Part shown: positions 35,961-45,265 of the stretch, piece after piece
How the letters are laid out: every line of letters starts with the position of its first letter
How positions within the stretch are numbered: position 1 is the first letter of the stretch
Made by a program: the position numbers and the translations under genes
Assembly: GCF_001742225.1 (NCBI RefSeq)
Contig: NZ_CP017077.1
Coordinates: 248,001-312,000 of the forward strand
DNA length: 64,000 nucleotides
Reading direction: 5' to 3'
From: Novosphingobium resinovorum
GTDB lineage: Bacteria > Pseudomonadota > Alphaproteobacteria > Sphingomonadales > Sphingomonadaceae
The notes under the pieces: generated by a model
Seen by the model: only the letters and a program-made list of their open reading frames with translations
What the model was told of the DNA's origin: nothing
Databases searched by the model: none

Positions 35961-37493
35961 GCGGTCTTCCTACATCGGCCAGCATCCCGGCATCGAACAG
36001 CATGTTGATGCCCACGGTTGGCGCGGCGTGGTTGCTCACCCACCTTCAGGCCGTTGGACAGGGTGGGGTCGGAGCTGCGGGAATACGCCGAAATACTGCA
36101 CCATCTTGGCGCGCGCGGTGGCGACGTCGATATCGCCGACCAGTACGACCACCGCATTGTTGGGTGCGTACTAGGTGCGGAACCACTGCTGCACGTCATC
36201 AACCGAAGCCGCGTTGAGGTCTCCCATCGAACCGATCGTGCTTTGCTGATAGGGGTGGCCGGCGGGAAACAGCCTCTCGTTCAGCAGCCGGACGGCGCGT
36301 GAATAGGGCTGGTTCTCGCTCAGCTACTGCTCGTTCAGCTTGGCCTGCACAAGTGCGATGAGGCTGTGCCCCATGCGGTCCGATCCAGCCAGACCGTGCG
36401 GTCCAGTCCGCTCAGCGGCACCGTCTCGTAGAAATTAATCCGGTCGAGGTGGGGGCTGCCGTTCCAATCCAGCGCACCCATCTGTTCGATCGGGCCGAAG
36501 AAATCGCTGTCGTGACGCTAGTCACCTGAATCCGAAGTTCGGTTCGTTGCTTTCTGGCAGAAGCGTTTGACGGAAGCGAGGATGTCGTCGTTAGCGTCCG
36601 CGCTCGTGGTGTAATTTCCGGTGTAGATTGAGGCGATCGCATGGGTGGGGCATGCCCCACCCATGCGAATTCGATCTCGGTGGCCACCGGGCTCATCGGT
36701 AAGGTGGAGTTACCACACTTCACACGCCCACCGAGGAGTTGATCCCGATGACCGACGATAGATTACCGCTTGCCGAGCTGATGGCGAAGACCGGAGATGG
36801 AGATTTCCTGCGCACGATCGCCGAGAACGTATTACAGATCATCATGGAGGCCGACGTCGATGGCTTGGTCGGCGCCGGCCGGCACGAGCGTTCCGGCGAT
36901 CGCACGACCTGGCGCAATGGCTACCGCGACCGCAGTCTCGACACCCGGCTCGGCACGCTCAATCTCAAGATCCCCAAACTGCGGACCGGCGCCTACTTTC
37001 CCGGCTTTCTGGAGCCAAGGAAGACCGTCGAGAAGGCGCTGGTCGCGGTGATCCAGGAAGCATGGATCGCCGGCGTCAGCACCCGGCGCGTCGATGAACT
37101 GGTGCAGGCGATGGGCATGACTGGCATCTCCAAGTCCTCGGTATCCAAGCTGTGCAAGGACATCGACGAGCGGGTCCACGCCTTCCTCAAGCGGCCGCTC
37201 GCCGGCGACTGGCCCTACCTCTGGCTCGATGCTACCTATCTCAAGGTGCGCGAGGGCGGGCGGATCGTCAGTGTCGCCGCGATAATCGCTGTGGCCGTCA
37301 ACACCGAGGGCAAGCGCGAGATCGTCGGCCTGCACATCGGTCCTTCCGAAGCCGAGCCGTTCTGGTCGAGCTTCCTCAAGGACCTCGTCCGGCGCGGCCT
37401 GACCGGCGTGAAGCTGGTCATCTCCGATGCCCACGAGGGGCTCAAGGCGGCGATTACCCGCGTCATGGGCGCGACCTGGCAGCGCTGCCGCGT

Positions 37494-38957
37494 GGGGCTG
37501 TTGAATAAGACCGTCTTTGATCAAACGACCACGGTGTAGCTGCAGTTGTTTGGTCCGCGACCGGGCCCATTCAGGATATCGGCGACCAGACGACAGAGCA
37601 AAGCAGCTATGAATGCGGCTAGCCGCTTCAGGTTGATTGCTGCTGCGGTAAGGTAGGCTTGGATCTTCATATTGCTGAGACCACGGCGAACCGCGCGTGC
37701 AAGTCCATGCTGGATCTTTGCCTCCGCGTGGATGCCTTCGACCCGCCATCGGTGGCGGGTGTAGAGTGCTTTATCCCGTTCGCTCCATTGTTCACGTCGG
37801 CGTCGGGCTCGCAGCAGCGCCGGATAATCGTCGCCGAGGACCACCGCTTTGTTGGTGCGCCCACCCGATAAGCACAGGCGTGCAAGATTGCAGCGTCGGC
37901 AGTCCTTCGCTCGCGAAGTGAAGAAGCGGCCGTGTTTGATCCTGCGGCCCGCTTTGAGCTTTTTGCCACGAGGGCATTTCAGGATGTCGTGCTTCGCATC
38001 ATAGCGGAACCGACGCATTGGGACGGGCGAACGGATTGGTTCCCGCTTAGGTGGTATGACGGCGCTCGTATCGCGACGTTCCAGCTGGCCGTAGACCTTG
38101 GCATAGGCGTATCCGGCATCGGCCGTGACTATTTTGATATGGGTCCCGATTGTTGCCTCGATCCGATCGACCGTCGAGATGAGCTCGTTGCCTTCGTTGA
38201 TTTCGCCGGTAGTGATTTCGACGTCGATGATCACCCCAGCCTCATCGCACACCGCGGTGTGTTGCTTATATGCGGGTTCAAGTCGCTGATTGCGCCCGGA
38301 AGTCGCCATTGTGGCCTCGGGATCGGTCGTGCAGATCTTCTTGTATTTTCCGGTTTTCTTGGTGTTGCGTTCGGCTTCTTCGGCCGGGTTTTCCGCGCCA
38401 ACCTTGTCAACCCAGCGGGTCGCGAGAGCTTCCCAGCTGACGTCAGCGCGGATCAACGAAGCGTCGATATGGACAACCTCTCCCTTGGCGATCTTGGCTG
38501 TGACGCATGCCTCGACCGTGCGCTCAAAAATACGACGAAAGCGCTGTTCGCCCCAACGTTGCCGGATGCGGGTCAAGCTCGAGTGATCAGGCAGCCGTTC
38601 GGTAATGCTGAAGCCACAGAACCAGCGGATCGCCACGTTAACCGCCGCATCACGCATCAGCTTGCGGTCGTGCACGATGCCCAAGAGGAACCCGGCGAGC
38701 ATGAGCCGGACTGCGGTTTCCGGCGCTATGCCGGGGCGGCCGTTGTCGGCACAATAGAGATCGGCGACGTCATCCGCTAGCCACGAAAGGTCGAGCACCC
38801 GCGACACCTTGGCCAGGACGTGATCATCCGGGATTAGATCCCGAAGACTGCCAGCGAAGAACTCGTACTGTTCAGGCCGCCGCTCCCCAAGCATTGACGC
38901 CTCCCACTGTCGATTTTTCGAAGTGAATCACATCGGCATGGCTTTTTCAACAGCCCC
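37494..38957 (-). mobile_element. IS1182-family element (innermost of the nest)
   Basis: Ends GGGGCTGTTGAATAAG (37494) and, inverted, GGGGCTGTTGAAAAAG (38957) are near-identical terminal repeats. CGCGT occurs on both sides (37489-37493 and 38958-38962) as the target duplication. The 1464-base element carries one intact transposase gene and looks the youngest of the nest. Confidence 0.9.
37521..38894 (-). CDS. IS1182-family transposase
   Basis: An intact 457-residue DDE transposase. It has the N-terminal DUF772-like domain (FAGSLRDLIPDDHVLAKVSR to FSITERLPDHSSLTRIRQRW), GEVVHIDASLIRADVSWEAL with the first Asp, IVTADAGYAYAKVYGQLE with the second, and a C-terminal DDE_6-type region with a C-rich CRRCNLARLCLSGG segment and HRWRVEGIHAEAKIQHGLAR carrying the Glu. 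The ATG at 38894 and the stop at 37521 are close to the terminal repeats. It may still be active and could mobilise in trans. Confidence 0.95.
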   Translation of the reverse strand: MLGERRPEQYEFFAGSLRDLIPDDHVLAKVSRVLDLSWLADDVADLYCADNGRPGIAPETAVRLMLAGFLLGIVHDRKLMRDAAVNVAIRWFCGFSITERLPDHSSLTRIRQRWGEQRFRRIFERTVEACVTAKIAKGEVVHIDASLIRADVSWEALATRWVDKVGAENPAEEAERNTKKTGKYKKICTTDPEATMATSGRNQRLEPAYKQHTAVCDEAGVIIDVEITTGEINEGNELISTVDRIEATIGTHIKIVTADAGYAYAKVYGQLERRDTSAVIPPKREPIRSPVPMRRFRYDAKHDILKCPRGKKLKAGRRIKHGRFFTSRAKDCRRCNLARLCLSGGRTNKAVVLGDDYPALLRARRRREQWSERDKALYTRHRWRVEGIHAEAKIQHGLARAVRRGLSNMKIQAYLTAAAINLKRLAAFIAALLCRLVADILNGPGRGPNNCSYTVVV

Positions 38958-39456
38958 CGCGTCCACTTCATGCGCAACGCCCTGGCCTATGTGCCCAAGG
39001 GCCAGAATACCGTCGTTGCCGCTGCAATCCGTCAGGTCTTCCTTCAGCCCGACCATGCCGCTGCGACGCAGGTCTGGCGGCAGGTCGCTGATCAGTTGCG
39101 CGCCCGCTGGCCAAAGCTCGGCGCTTGCATGGACGATGCCGAGCACGACGTGCTCGCCTACATGACCTTCCCCGAGCAGCACCGGGTCAAGCTCCACAGC
39201 ACCAATCCGCTGGAACGCCTGAACAAGGAAGTGAAGCGCCGCGCCGATGTGGTCGGCATCTTCCCGAACGAGGACAGCATCATCCGCCTCGTCGGCGCCG
39301 TCCTGCTCGAGCAGAATGACGAATACCAGCTCCAGCACCGCTACATGCAGATCGAGGGCATGGCCGCCCTTGCCACACCAATGATCGAGGAGGCACAGCC
39401 GCTACAGATTACACCCAAGGCCGCCTGAAAATGCAGCCCAGTGGCCACACCCGATT

Positions 39457-40515
39457 TTACACCACATTGACGGACGCGACCATGTCGTCTGCGGATTTGA
39501 CCCACTTGTAGGGTTTTGGGCTTTCGTTGTGAGCGGCGATGAAGGTAGCGATATCGGCCTCAAGTTCGGCCGTTGATTTGTAGAAACCACGCTGCAATTG
39601 CTTGCGTGTCGGCTTGGCGAACCAGCGCTCGACCTGATTGATCCACGATGCCGACGTCGGCGTGAATTGCACATGCCAATGCGGACGACGTGCCAGCCAG
39701 GCTTTGATCCGAGGTGTCTTGTGGGTTGCATAGTTGTCCATCACGAGATGCACATCGGGGCCATCAGACATCGCCGCATCAATCTGCTTGAGAAAGTCGA
39801 GGAACTCGGTCGCACGATGCCGCTTGTAGCATTTTACGATCACGGTGCCGGTGGCGATGTCGAGCGCGGCGAACAGCGATGTCATTCCGTTGCGAACATA
39901 GGTATGAGTGCGCAGCGCGGGGACGCCGGGCGCCATGGGCAGGACGGGTCGCTCACGGTCAAGGGTTTGAATCTGCGATTTCTCGTCCACACACAGCACC
40001 ACCGCACGATTCGGAGGCGATAGGTAAAAGCCCACGATATCCTGTACCTTGTCGACGAACAGGGGATTGCTCGACAGCTTGAAGGTCTCTGATCGGTGGG
40101 GCTGTAGACCGAAGGCACCTCAAATTCCGCAGATCGTGGTATGCGACAGCCCAGCCTCGGCCGCCATCGAACGGATCGACCAATGCGTGCCGGCCTTGGG
40201 TGTGGTATTCAGCGTTCGCTCGATCACATGCGCCACTTGCGCGTCGCTCACCGTCCGCGGCCGGCCCGCCCGATATTCGTCGGTCAACCCTTCAATCCCG
40301 GGTTGCGCAAAACGACGGGGCCATTTGCCAACCGTGTGTTCGTGAACTCCAAGCCGTTCGGCTACTTCCTTGCTCTGCAGTCCGTCCTCACACAGCAACA
40401 CCATCCCGCAAAGGTCTGATAATGAGCGAGGAACCTTACGACGCCGCACTTGCGATTCAAGGAATGTCCGATTTGCAGCGCTCAACTTGATAACATCTGC
40501 TTGACGACCGACCAT
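39457..40515 (-). pseudogene. IS630-family transposase, nonsense codon and lost C-terminus
   Basis: Starts MVGRQADVIKLSAANRTFLE with an HTH (EDGLQSKEVAERLGVHEHTV). After SHTTICGI a TGA (40120-40122) stands where the family has Trp, and the same frame continues GAFGLQPHRSETFKLSSNPL, VVLCVDEKSQIQTLDRERPV, LVMDNYATHKTPRIKAWLAR and SWINQVERWFAKPTRKQLQR. All three DDE residues are present in that part. The end is replaced by IS256 after ADDMVASV. Codons for a matching tail (DDILASVKRFCQKATNRTSD) lie on the far side of IS256 at about 36525-36590. Confidence 0.85.
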
Positions 40516-41037
40516 CGCATGTCTCCTGTCAATGCAGGGCTTATACAATGCGGCTTATTTCGGTTCCAGGTTACTAGGAACCATTGAACAGCAGGTGCTC
40601 GAACAAGTGGGCGAAGCCGGTCCGTTCCGGGCCGCTCGTCACGCGAGCCGACATGATACCAGATGCCGACGTGGACGAAGGGGGATGGTCTTGTCCTGGC
40701 TGGCGAACACGCGCAGCCCGCTGGCTAGGGTTATCTTCTCGTACTTGATGACCGTCGACGCGTGGGCCTCGGCGGTTTCGGGCGCCAGCTTCGCGCCCGT
40801 GGTCTGCACCGCGGACAAGGCAAAGGCCAGGCAGCAGCGAAGTAGACAATTTCATTGAACCTCCCGAGGAAACGACCATCGAGCGCTTAGCGAGCGAGCT
40901 ATGCCGCAACCTTGCGGGACGCCTTCGCCGCCCCCGATTTACCGAAACAGGGCCCTGACTACCGACAGGTGCGCCCAGGGGGGCGCGCGCCACGTTTCCC
41001 GCGCGTGAAATGACGCGCGGCGAGAGGAGACAAGACG

Positions 41038-41403
41038 ATGACGGCATCGGAAACGCTCGATCTGGATCAGGCGATCCGCGACACCTACCGCTTGTGGAAC
41101 GAGGGTAGCTATGAGGAACTCAACACGCTTTTCCGCACGATGGGGCCAAATGGCTTCAGCATCGAATACGTCGGTTCTCCCGCGGTGGATGGGCCTGCGG
41201 CGATAGAGGCGATGTGGCGCCAATATGGCGGAAAATGCACCACCGAAGCGGTCGAGGTGATCGTCAACGGTTCCGAAGGGGCAGCATATGTCGCCAATCA
41301 TCTCCAGACCGAGGAAGGCGTTACAATCCTGCCAAGCCTGGAAACCTACCGGGTCGACGACGGCAAACTGACGATCCGGTACTTCCACCGGACGGCGAAC
41401 TGA
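41038..41403 (+). CDS. NTF2-like (SnoaL-type) protein
   Basis: A 121-residue alpha+beta-barrel protein of the nuclear-transport-factor-2 superfamily: DLDQAIRDTYRLWNEGSYEE forms the first helix pair, then FSIEYVGSPAVDGPAAIEAM and the C-terminal strands TILPSLETYRVDDGKLTIRY. Such small proteins act as isomerases, dehydratases, or binding partners in aromatic, polyketide and steroid catabolism. It is the first intact gene right of the IS graveyard and likely belongs to the catabolic island. The reaction is unknown. Confidence 0.75.
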   Translation: MTASETLDLDQAIRDTYRLWNEGSYEELNTLFRTMGPNGFSIEYVGSPAVDGPAAIEAMWRQYGGKCTTEAVEVIVNGSEGAAYVANHLQTEEGVTILPSLETYRVDDGKLTIRYFHRTAN

Positions 41404-41424
41404 TAGCGGCCGTCCGGCGCGCGG

Positions 41425-42225
41425 TTAGTCGCCGGATTCCATGAACGCCAGCAGGTCGGCATAGTGGGGCTGGTGCACGAGGCCGCCGCCGGAAATCGAG
41501 ATGTTCTCGCCGGTGATGTAGCGGGATTCGTCCGACGCCAGGAAGGCGACCAGCGCCGCTATGTCGTCCGGGGTGCCGAATTCCGGCGTCAGTATATGGC
41601 GCTGGATCATTTCCTTCAGCCCCGGCACCGTCTTCTCCAGCGCCTCGGTCAGTACCACGCCGGGCGCGATGCTGTTGCAGCGGATGTTCTGGCGTCCGTG
41701 CTGCGTCGCCACGTAGCGGGTGAGGCCGATGATGGCCGCCTTGGACGAGCCGTAGGCGATGCGGGCGAGGTCGCCAGCGCTGCCCGAATTGGACGCGGTG
41801 TTGATGATCGAGCCGCCGCCCGTCTCGATCATGCGCGGGATGGCGTACTTGCAACCCAGCAGGTAGCCGGTGAGGTTCACGTCCAGGATTTCGCGCCAGA
41901 TGCCGATTGGAATGTCGGGCGCGGTGGTGTCCTGGGCGCTCTTGGCGGGATCGGTCATCGCCGCATTGTTGTGCAGGACGTCGAGGCGGCCGAAATGGTC
42001 GACCACGCGATCGACGAGGGCACTGACCGATTGCGGATTGGCCGCGTCGAACTGCACGGCCAGCGCCGCCTCCCCGAGCGGTTCTGCGGCCCGCAGCGCC
42101 GAATCCTCGAACAAGTCGGCAATGACGACACGGGCGCCTTCCGAAACCATCCGGCGCGCCACCGCCGATCCGATGCCGCCGCCACCACCCGTCACTATCG
42201 CAACCTTGCCGTCCAGACGCTTCAT
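41425..42225 (-). CDS. SDR family oxidoreductase
   Basis: A 266-residue classical SDR with TGGGGGIG (residues 12-19), an NNAA motif, NTASNSGSAGDLARIAYGSS with the catalytic Ser and Tyr158, and Lys162 in YGSSK. The C-terminal YITGENISISGGGLV is the usual substrate-loop end. An acidic residue after beta2 (ADLFED) favours NAD(H). It reads toward the NTF2 gene, convergent with it. A hydroxy-to-keto oxidation within the catabolic pathway is likely but the substrate is unknown. Confidence 0.9.
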   Translation of the reverse strand: MKRLDGKVAIVTGGGGGIGSAVARRMVSEGARVVIADLFEDSALRAAEPLGEAALAVQFDAANPQSVSALVDRVVDHFGRLDVLHNNAAMTDPAKSAQDTTAPDIPIGIWREILDVNLTGYLLGCKYAIPRMIETGGGSIINTASNSGSAGDLARIAYGSSKAAIIGLTRYVATQHGRQNIRCNSIAPGVVLTEALEKTVPGLKEMIQRHILTPEFGTPDDIAALVAFLASDESRYITGENISISGGGLVHQPHYADLLAFMESGD

Positions 42226-42480
42226 CCTTCGTTCTCCCGCAATTGGTTTCGTTCACGGCTGGCACCCGGTTCAACACCATCGTGCCAGTGTATCGCTGCG
42301 TGGCTGGTTGCCCGGGCTCGGGCACCCGTCCAACGGCAGGGCGTGCCCCCCTCGTAGCGAGGGTGACCCTGTCTGGAGAGAGGGCATTGCAGTCCCTATC
42401 GTGCCATCCTCAAGGCGTACAGCAGGTAAGGACGGGACCGCCAGCGCCTGCCACCGCAGTTCTGGAGGAGGAACAGCTTC
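42226..42480. other. Divergent promoter region, SDR and TonB receptor
   Basis: A 255-base gap between the minus-strand SDR and the + strand TonB receptor. A hairpin CCCGGGCTCGGGC lies near 42310. GGAGGAGGAAC (42464-42474) is the ribosome-binding site for the receptor start at 42481. I see no clear operator. Confidence 0.5.
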
Positions 42481-44179
42481 ATGAGCCAAAGAGCCCGTCA
42501 TATCTGCGCCTTGCGTGATCGCGCGCTTCTGCTTTGTCTGGCCATGTTGATGGCGGGAGTATCGCCCAATGCCCTGACGCGGGCGAACGAGACCACCAAC
42601 GCCGCCGCCAGGGAAGTGCGAAACGACGATATCGTCGTGACCGCCCGGCGCGCATGGGAGAATATCCAGGCGACGCCGGTGTCGGTCGCCGCGTTCAACG
42701 AAGAGGTGCTGCGTTTGGCCAATATCCAGAGTACGTCGGACCTCATGTTCAAGACGCCGGGCGTCTACTTGTCCGGATCGGGAGGCAGGGAAAACTCGGT
42801 GTTCCAGATCCGGGTCCAGACCAAAGCGCTGGGCGGCTCGAACGCGCTCGCCGTCGTCAGCTATCTCGCCGATGTGCCGCAGTCCACATTCGGCAGCGGG
42901 GTGTGGACTTACGACATGGCCTCCGTCCAAGTGCTGAAAGGGCCGCAGGGCACGCTGTTCGGCCGCAACACGACGGGCGGTGCGGTACTCTACTATCCGG
43001 CGGCGCCCGGATACGAATGGGAAGGCTATCTCCAGGCCGACTACGGCAACTTCGACCACAAGCAGCTCGAAGGCGCCTTCACGCTGCCGATGGTCACGGA
43101 TCGCCTTTCCGTTCGCTTCGCGGGCCGCCACGACAAGCGCGACGGGTATACGCGCAACATCGGACTGGGCGGCGATCTGGATGACGTCAATTCCCCCGCC
43201 TTCCGCGTCTCGGTGCTGGCCGAACCGACGGATTCGATCCGCAATCTCACCATCTTCGACTGGTATCGCAACTATTATACTGGCGATGGTGCGATCCTAC
43301 TCAACGTCAACGATGCGCCGAGCTTGCTCGACCTGCTGGGCATAAAGGAATCCGCGCAGGCAGCCTTGGCCGCCCAGAAGGCGGGTGGTCCCCGCGTGGT
43401 GGACAGCGACGTCGAGCCAACCATGAACCGGACGCGGCGCTGGGGGCTGACCAACCGCACCGACATAACCTTGGGTGACATCGAACTGGTCGCTATCTTC
43501 GGGTACCGCAAGACTTACGTGGAATACAACTTCAATACAGATGGCGTTCCCCGACTGGACAGCACCCTGGCGCCTGGACTGAGCTTCCCGCTGCTGAATG
43601 CCGGCGCGATCAGCCATGTAGAGCAATATACCGAGGAAGTGCAGCTCAAGGGGCAGCCTGCTGGACGACAAGGTCGACTGGCTGCTGGGAGGGTTCTACC
43701 TGAAGAGCAAGCTCTACGGCACCACCGGCACCGGCAACGACGTGGGCTTTTGGACCAGTTTTGCGCTGGCGAACACCAAGACCCGGTCGCTCGATGCACC
43801 CGCAGCGCTACAGCCCTATCTCAGCGCACGGGAGATCCCGTTCGATCTGGTTGCCAAGACCACCTACACATTGGGCATGCAGTACGGTCTGCCGCTGGGG
43901 GACCTAGGCGATCTTGCCGCCAATGCGGACTATTACCATTCCAGTTCGCTGAAGTACGTCAACACCGCGCTGCCCGCCTATGGCATCGTCAACCCCAGGA
44001 TCGAATGGCGCGGGTTGGCGGGGCGTCCGTTCGACCTGTCCGTCTACGCCACGAACTTGTTCGACAAGGCCTATGCCGCGATCGGTTCGGTGTCAGCTGC
44101 GGCGCTGGGGTTCGATGCGGCCATCTATGGTGCGCTTCGCCAGTACGCAGTGTCGTTGCGGTACCGCTTCGGCCCGTGA
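42481..44179 (+). pseudogene. TonB-dependent outer-membrane receptor, frameshifted and short
   Basis: A signal peptide (residues 1-36) is followed by the TonB box-like DDIVVTARR and a plug domain with PGVYLSGSGGRENSVFQIRV and VLKGPQGTLFGRNTTGGAV. The barrel starts normally. The GGGG run at 43650-43653 has one base too many: removing it joins QLKGSLLDDKVDWLLGGFYL to the end ALRQYAVSLRYRFGP. Even joined, the protein is about 565 residues, well below the 700-900 of this group, so mid-barrel strands are probably deleted near 43800. Import of the pathway substrate was the likely role. Confidence 0.8.
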
Positions 44180-44242
44180 TCGCTGGCGGCACGATCTGAC
44201 TGCAGAAATGTCGCCCCGGGCGCGACAGGAAAGGAACAGCCA

Positions 44243-45265
44243 ATGAGCAGGACCAAGGCCGTGTGGGCGCAACTAGTGCCGATGCCGGGGGACGCGCTGG
44301 TCGCGCTGGCGCAGTCCTACGAGGCGGCGGGGGTCGACGGGGTGTGGGCGCCGCAAATGTTCGGCGCGCCGTTCTCCACGCTCGCCGCCGTCGCGCCGGC
44401 CACGCGCAGCATCAAGCTGGGCACGGGCATCGCGCTAGCCTTCGTGCGCAGTCCGCTGGAGACCGCGTGCAGCGCGATCGACCTCGATCTCATCAGCCAG
44501 GGCCGCGTGGTGCTGGGGCTGGGATCGAGCGCGCAGAGCCAGATCGAGGGTTCGTTCGGCAGTCCCTACGGCAAGCCGCTCAGCCACATGCGCGAGATCC
44601 TCGGCATGATCCGCGCGATCGTGGCGCGCGGCCACACCGGCGAGCTGGAACGGTTGGAGGGCGAGTATCACACGCTAGACCTGTCGCATTTCCGGCTGCT
44701 GCATCCGCCGGTGCGGTTCGCCATTCCGATCGTATTGCCCGCGGTGTTTCAGAAGGCCTGTGCGCAGGCGGCGGAGATCGCCGACGGGTTGCTGGGCCAT
44801 CCGCTGTGGAACGATGCCTGGATCGCGCGCGAGGTGATCGCGAACGTGAAGGCCGGGCTCGATCGCGGCGGCCGCGCGCGCGGCGACTTCACGCTCAACC
44901 TGTCGATCTTCACCGCGATCGCGTCTGACCGGCGCGAGGCGATCGAGGATTGCCGCGCGACGGTGGCCTATTACAGCCAGTCGCCCCAATACTTGCGCTA
45001 TTTCCAGGAGATCGGCTTCGGCCGCGAGGCGGCGGCGATACAGGATGCGTTCGCGAAGGGCGATCACGCGGCGATGGCGGCCGCCTGCCCCGACGCCATG
45101 GTGGAAAGCATCGCCGTCGTCGGCACCGTCGATGAAGTGCGCGCGCGGGTGGCCAGGCGCGCCGAGCATGCCGATGCGATCACGCCGGTCATCCCGCACT
45201 ACGGCCTCTCGGCGGACAAGAGCGCCGCTTACACCCAGCGCATCGCGGACACCTTCTATGAATAG
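44243..45265 (+). CDS. LLM-class flavin- or F420-dependent oxidoreductase
   Basis: A 340-residue luciferase-like TIM-barrel protein: YEAAGVDGVWAPQMFGAPFS, IKLGTGIALAFVRSPLETAC, LDLISQGRVVLGLGSSAQSQ and the KPLSHMREILGMIRAI helix, ending with VGTVDEVRARV. The family uses FMN or F420. The cofE-cofD pair 9.4 kb upstream makes F420 plausible, but sequence alone does not decide. It overlaps the next gene by 8 bases, so the two are coupled. No flavin reductase gene is adjacent, which mildly favours F420. Confidence 0.85.
   Translation: MSRTKAVWAQLVPMPGDALVALAQSYEAAGVDGVWAPQMFGAPFSTLAAVAPATRSIKLGTGIALAFVRSPLETACSAIDLDLISQGRVVLGLGSSAQSQIEGSFGSPYGKPLSHMREILGMIRAIVARGHTGELERLEGEYHTLDLSHFRLLHPPVRFAIPIVLPAVFQKACAQAAEIADGLLGHPLWNDAWIAREVIANVKAGLDRGGRARGDFTLNLSIFTAIASDRREAIEDCRATVAYYSQSPQYLRYFQEIGFGREAAAIQDAFAKGDHAAMAAACPDAMVESIAVVGTVDEVRARVARRAEHADAITPVIPHYGLSADKSAAYTQRIADTFYE

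Larger units (their letters stand above)
36748..39428 (+). pseudogene. IS256-family transposase, interrupted by IS1182
   Basis: The first piece (36748-37493) has the IS256/Mutator layout: GAGRHERSGDRTTWRNGYRD, LNLKIPKLRTGAYFPGFLEP, YLWLDATYLKVREGGRIVSV with the first Asp, and LVISDAHEGLKAAITRVMGA with the second. The second piece (from 38963) continues HFMRNALAYVPKG and includes HSTNPLERLNKEVKRRADVV with the catalytic Glu. The pieces join exactly in frame as QRCRVHFMRN across one copy of CGCGT. The protein would be about 405 residues, the normal size. Confidence 0.9.
36606..39465 (+). mobile_element. IS256-family element split by IS1182 (ends approximate)
   Basis: The inverted core GTGGTGTAA (36606-36614) and TTACACCAC (39457-39465), with GGTG further in, mark the ends to within some bases. 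The transposase gene lies between, in two pieces around the IS1182 element. I see no direct duplication at the borders. Instead, both flanks carry homologous but not identical IS630 C-terminal codons. Confidence 0.75.
36521..40574 (-). mobile_element. IS630-family element in the M16 gene, host of the IS256/IS1182 nest
   Basis: Terminal repeats GTCACCTGAATCCGAA (36521-36536) and, inverted, GTAACCTGGAACCGAA (40574-40559) match at 13 of 16 positions. Both are flanked by TA within CTAG, the preferred IS630 target with its TA duplication. The transposase is on the minus strand. The element is split at its 3' end by IS256. Confidence 0.85.
35990..40855 (-). pseudogene. M16-family zinc peptidase, decayed and split by nested ISs
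   Basis: The N-terminal part (40855-40575) encodes a signal-peptide-like start and, over frameshifts, LASGLRVFASQDKTIP, GIWYHVGSRDERPG and the zinc motif FAHLFEHLLFNGS (HxxEH). The gene resumes at 36518 with SDFFGPIEQMGALDWNGSPH, RINFYETVPLSGLDRTVWLD, RLLNERLFPAGHPYQQSTIG and then a stop inside QWFRT-YAPNNAVVVLVGDI. IS630 sits at the CTAG between the parts. Several stops and frameshifts show the gene was already dying. A periplasmic peptidase role is inferred from the family. Confidence 0.75.

Noticed and set aside
36630..36660. Hairpin GTGGGGCATGCCCCAC as an independent terminator
   Set aside because: It lies inside the IS256 left end, before the transposase, and is more likely part of that element than a host terminator.
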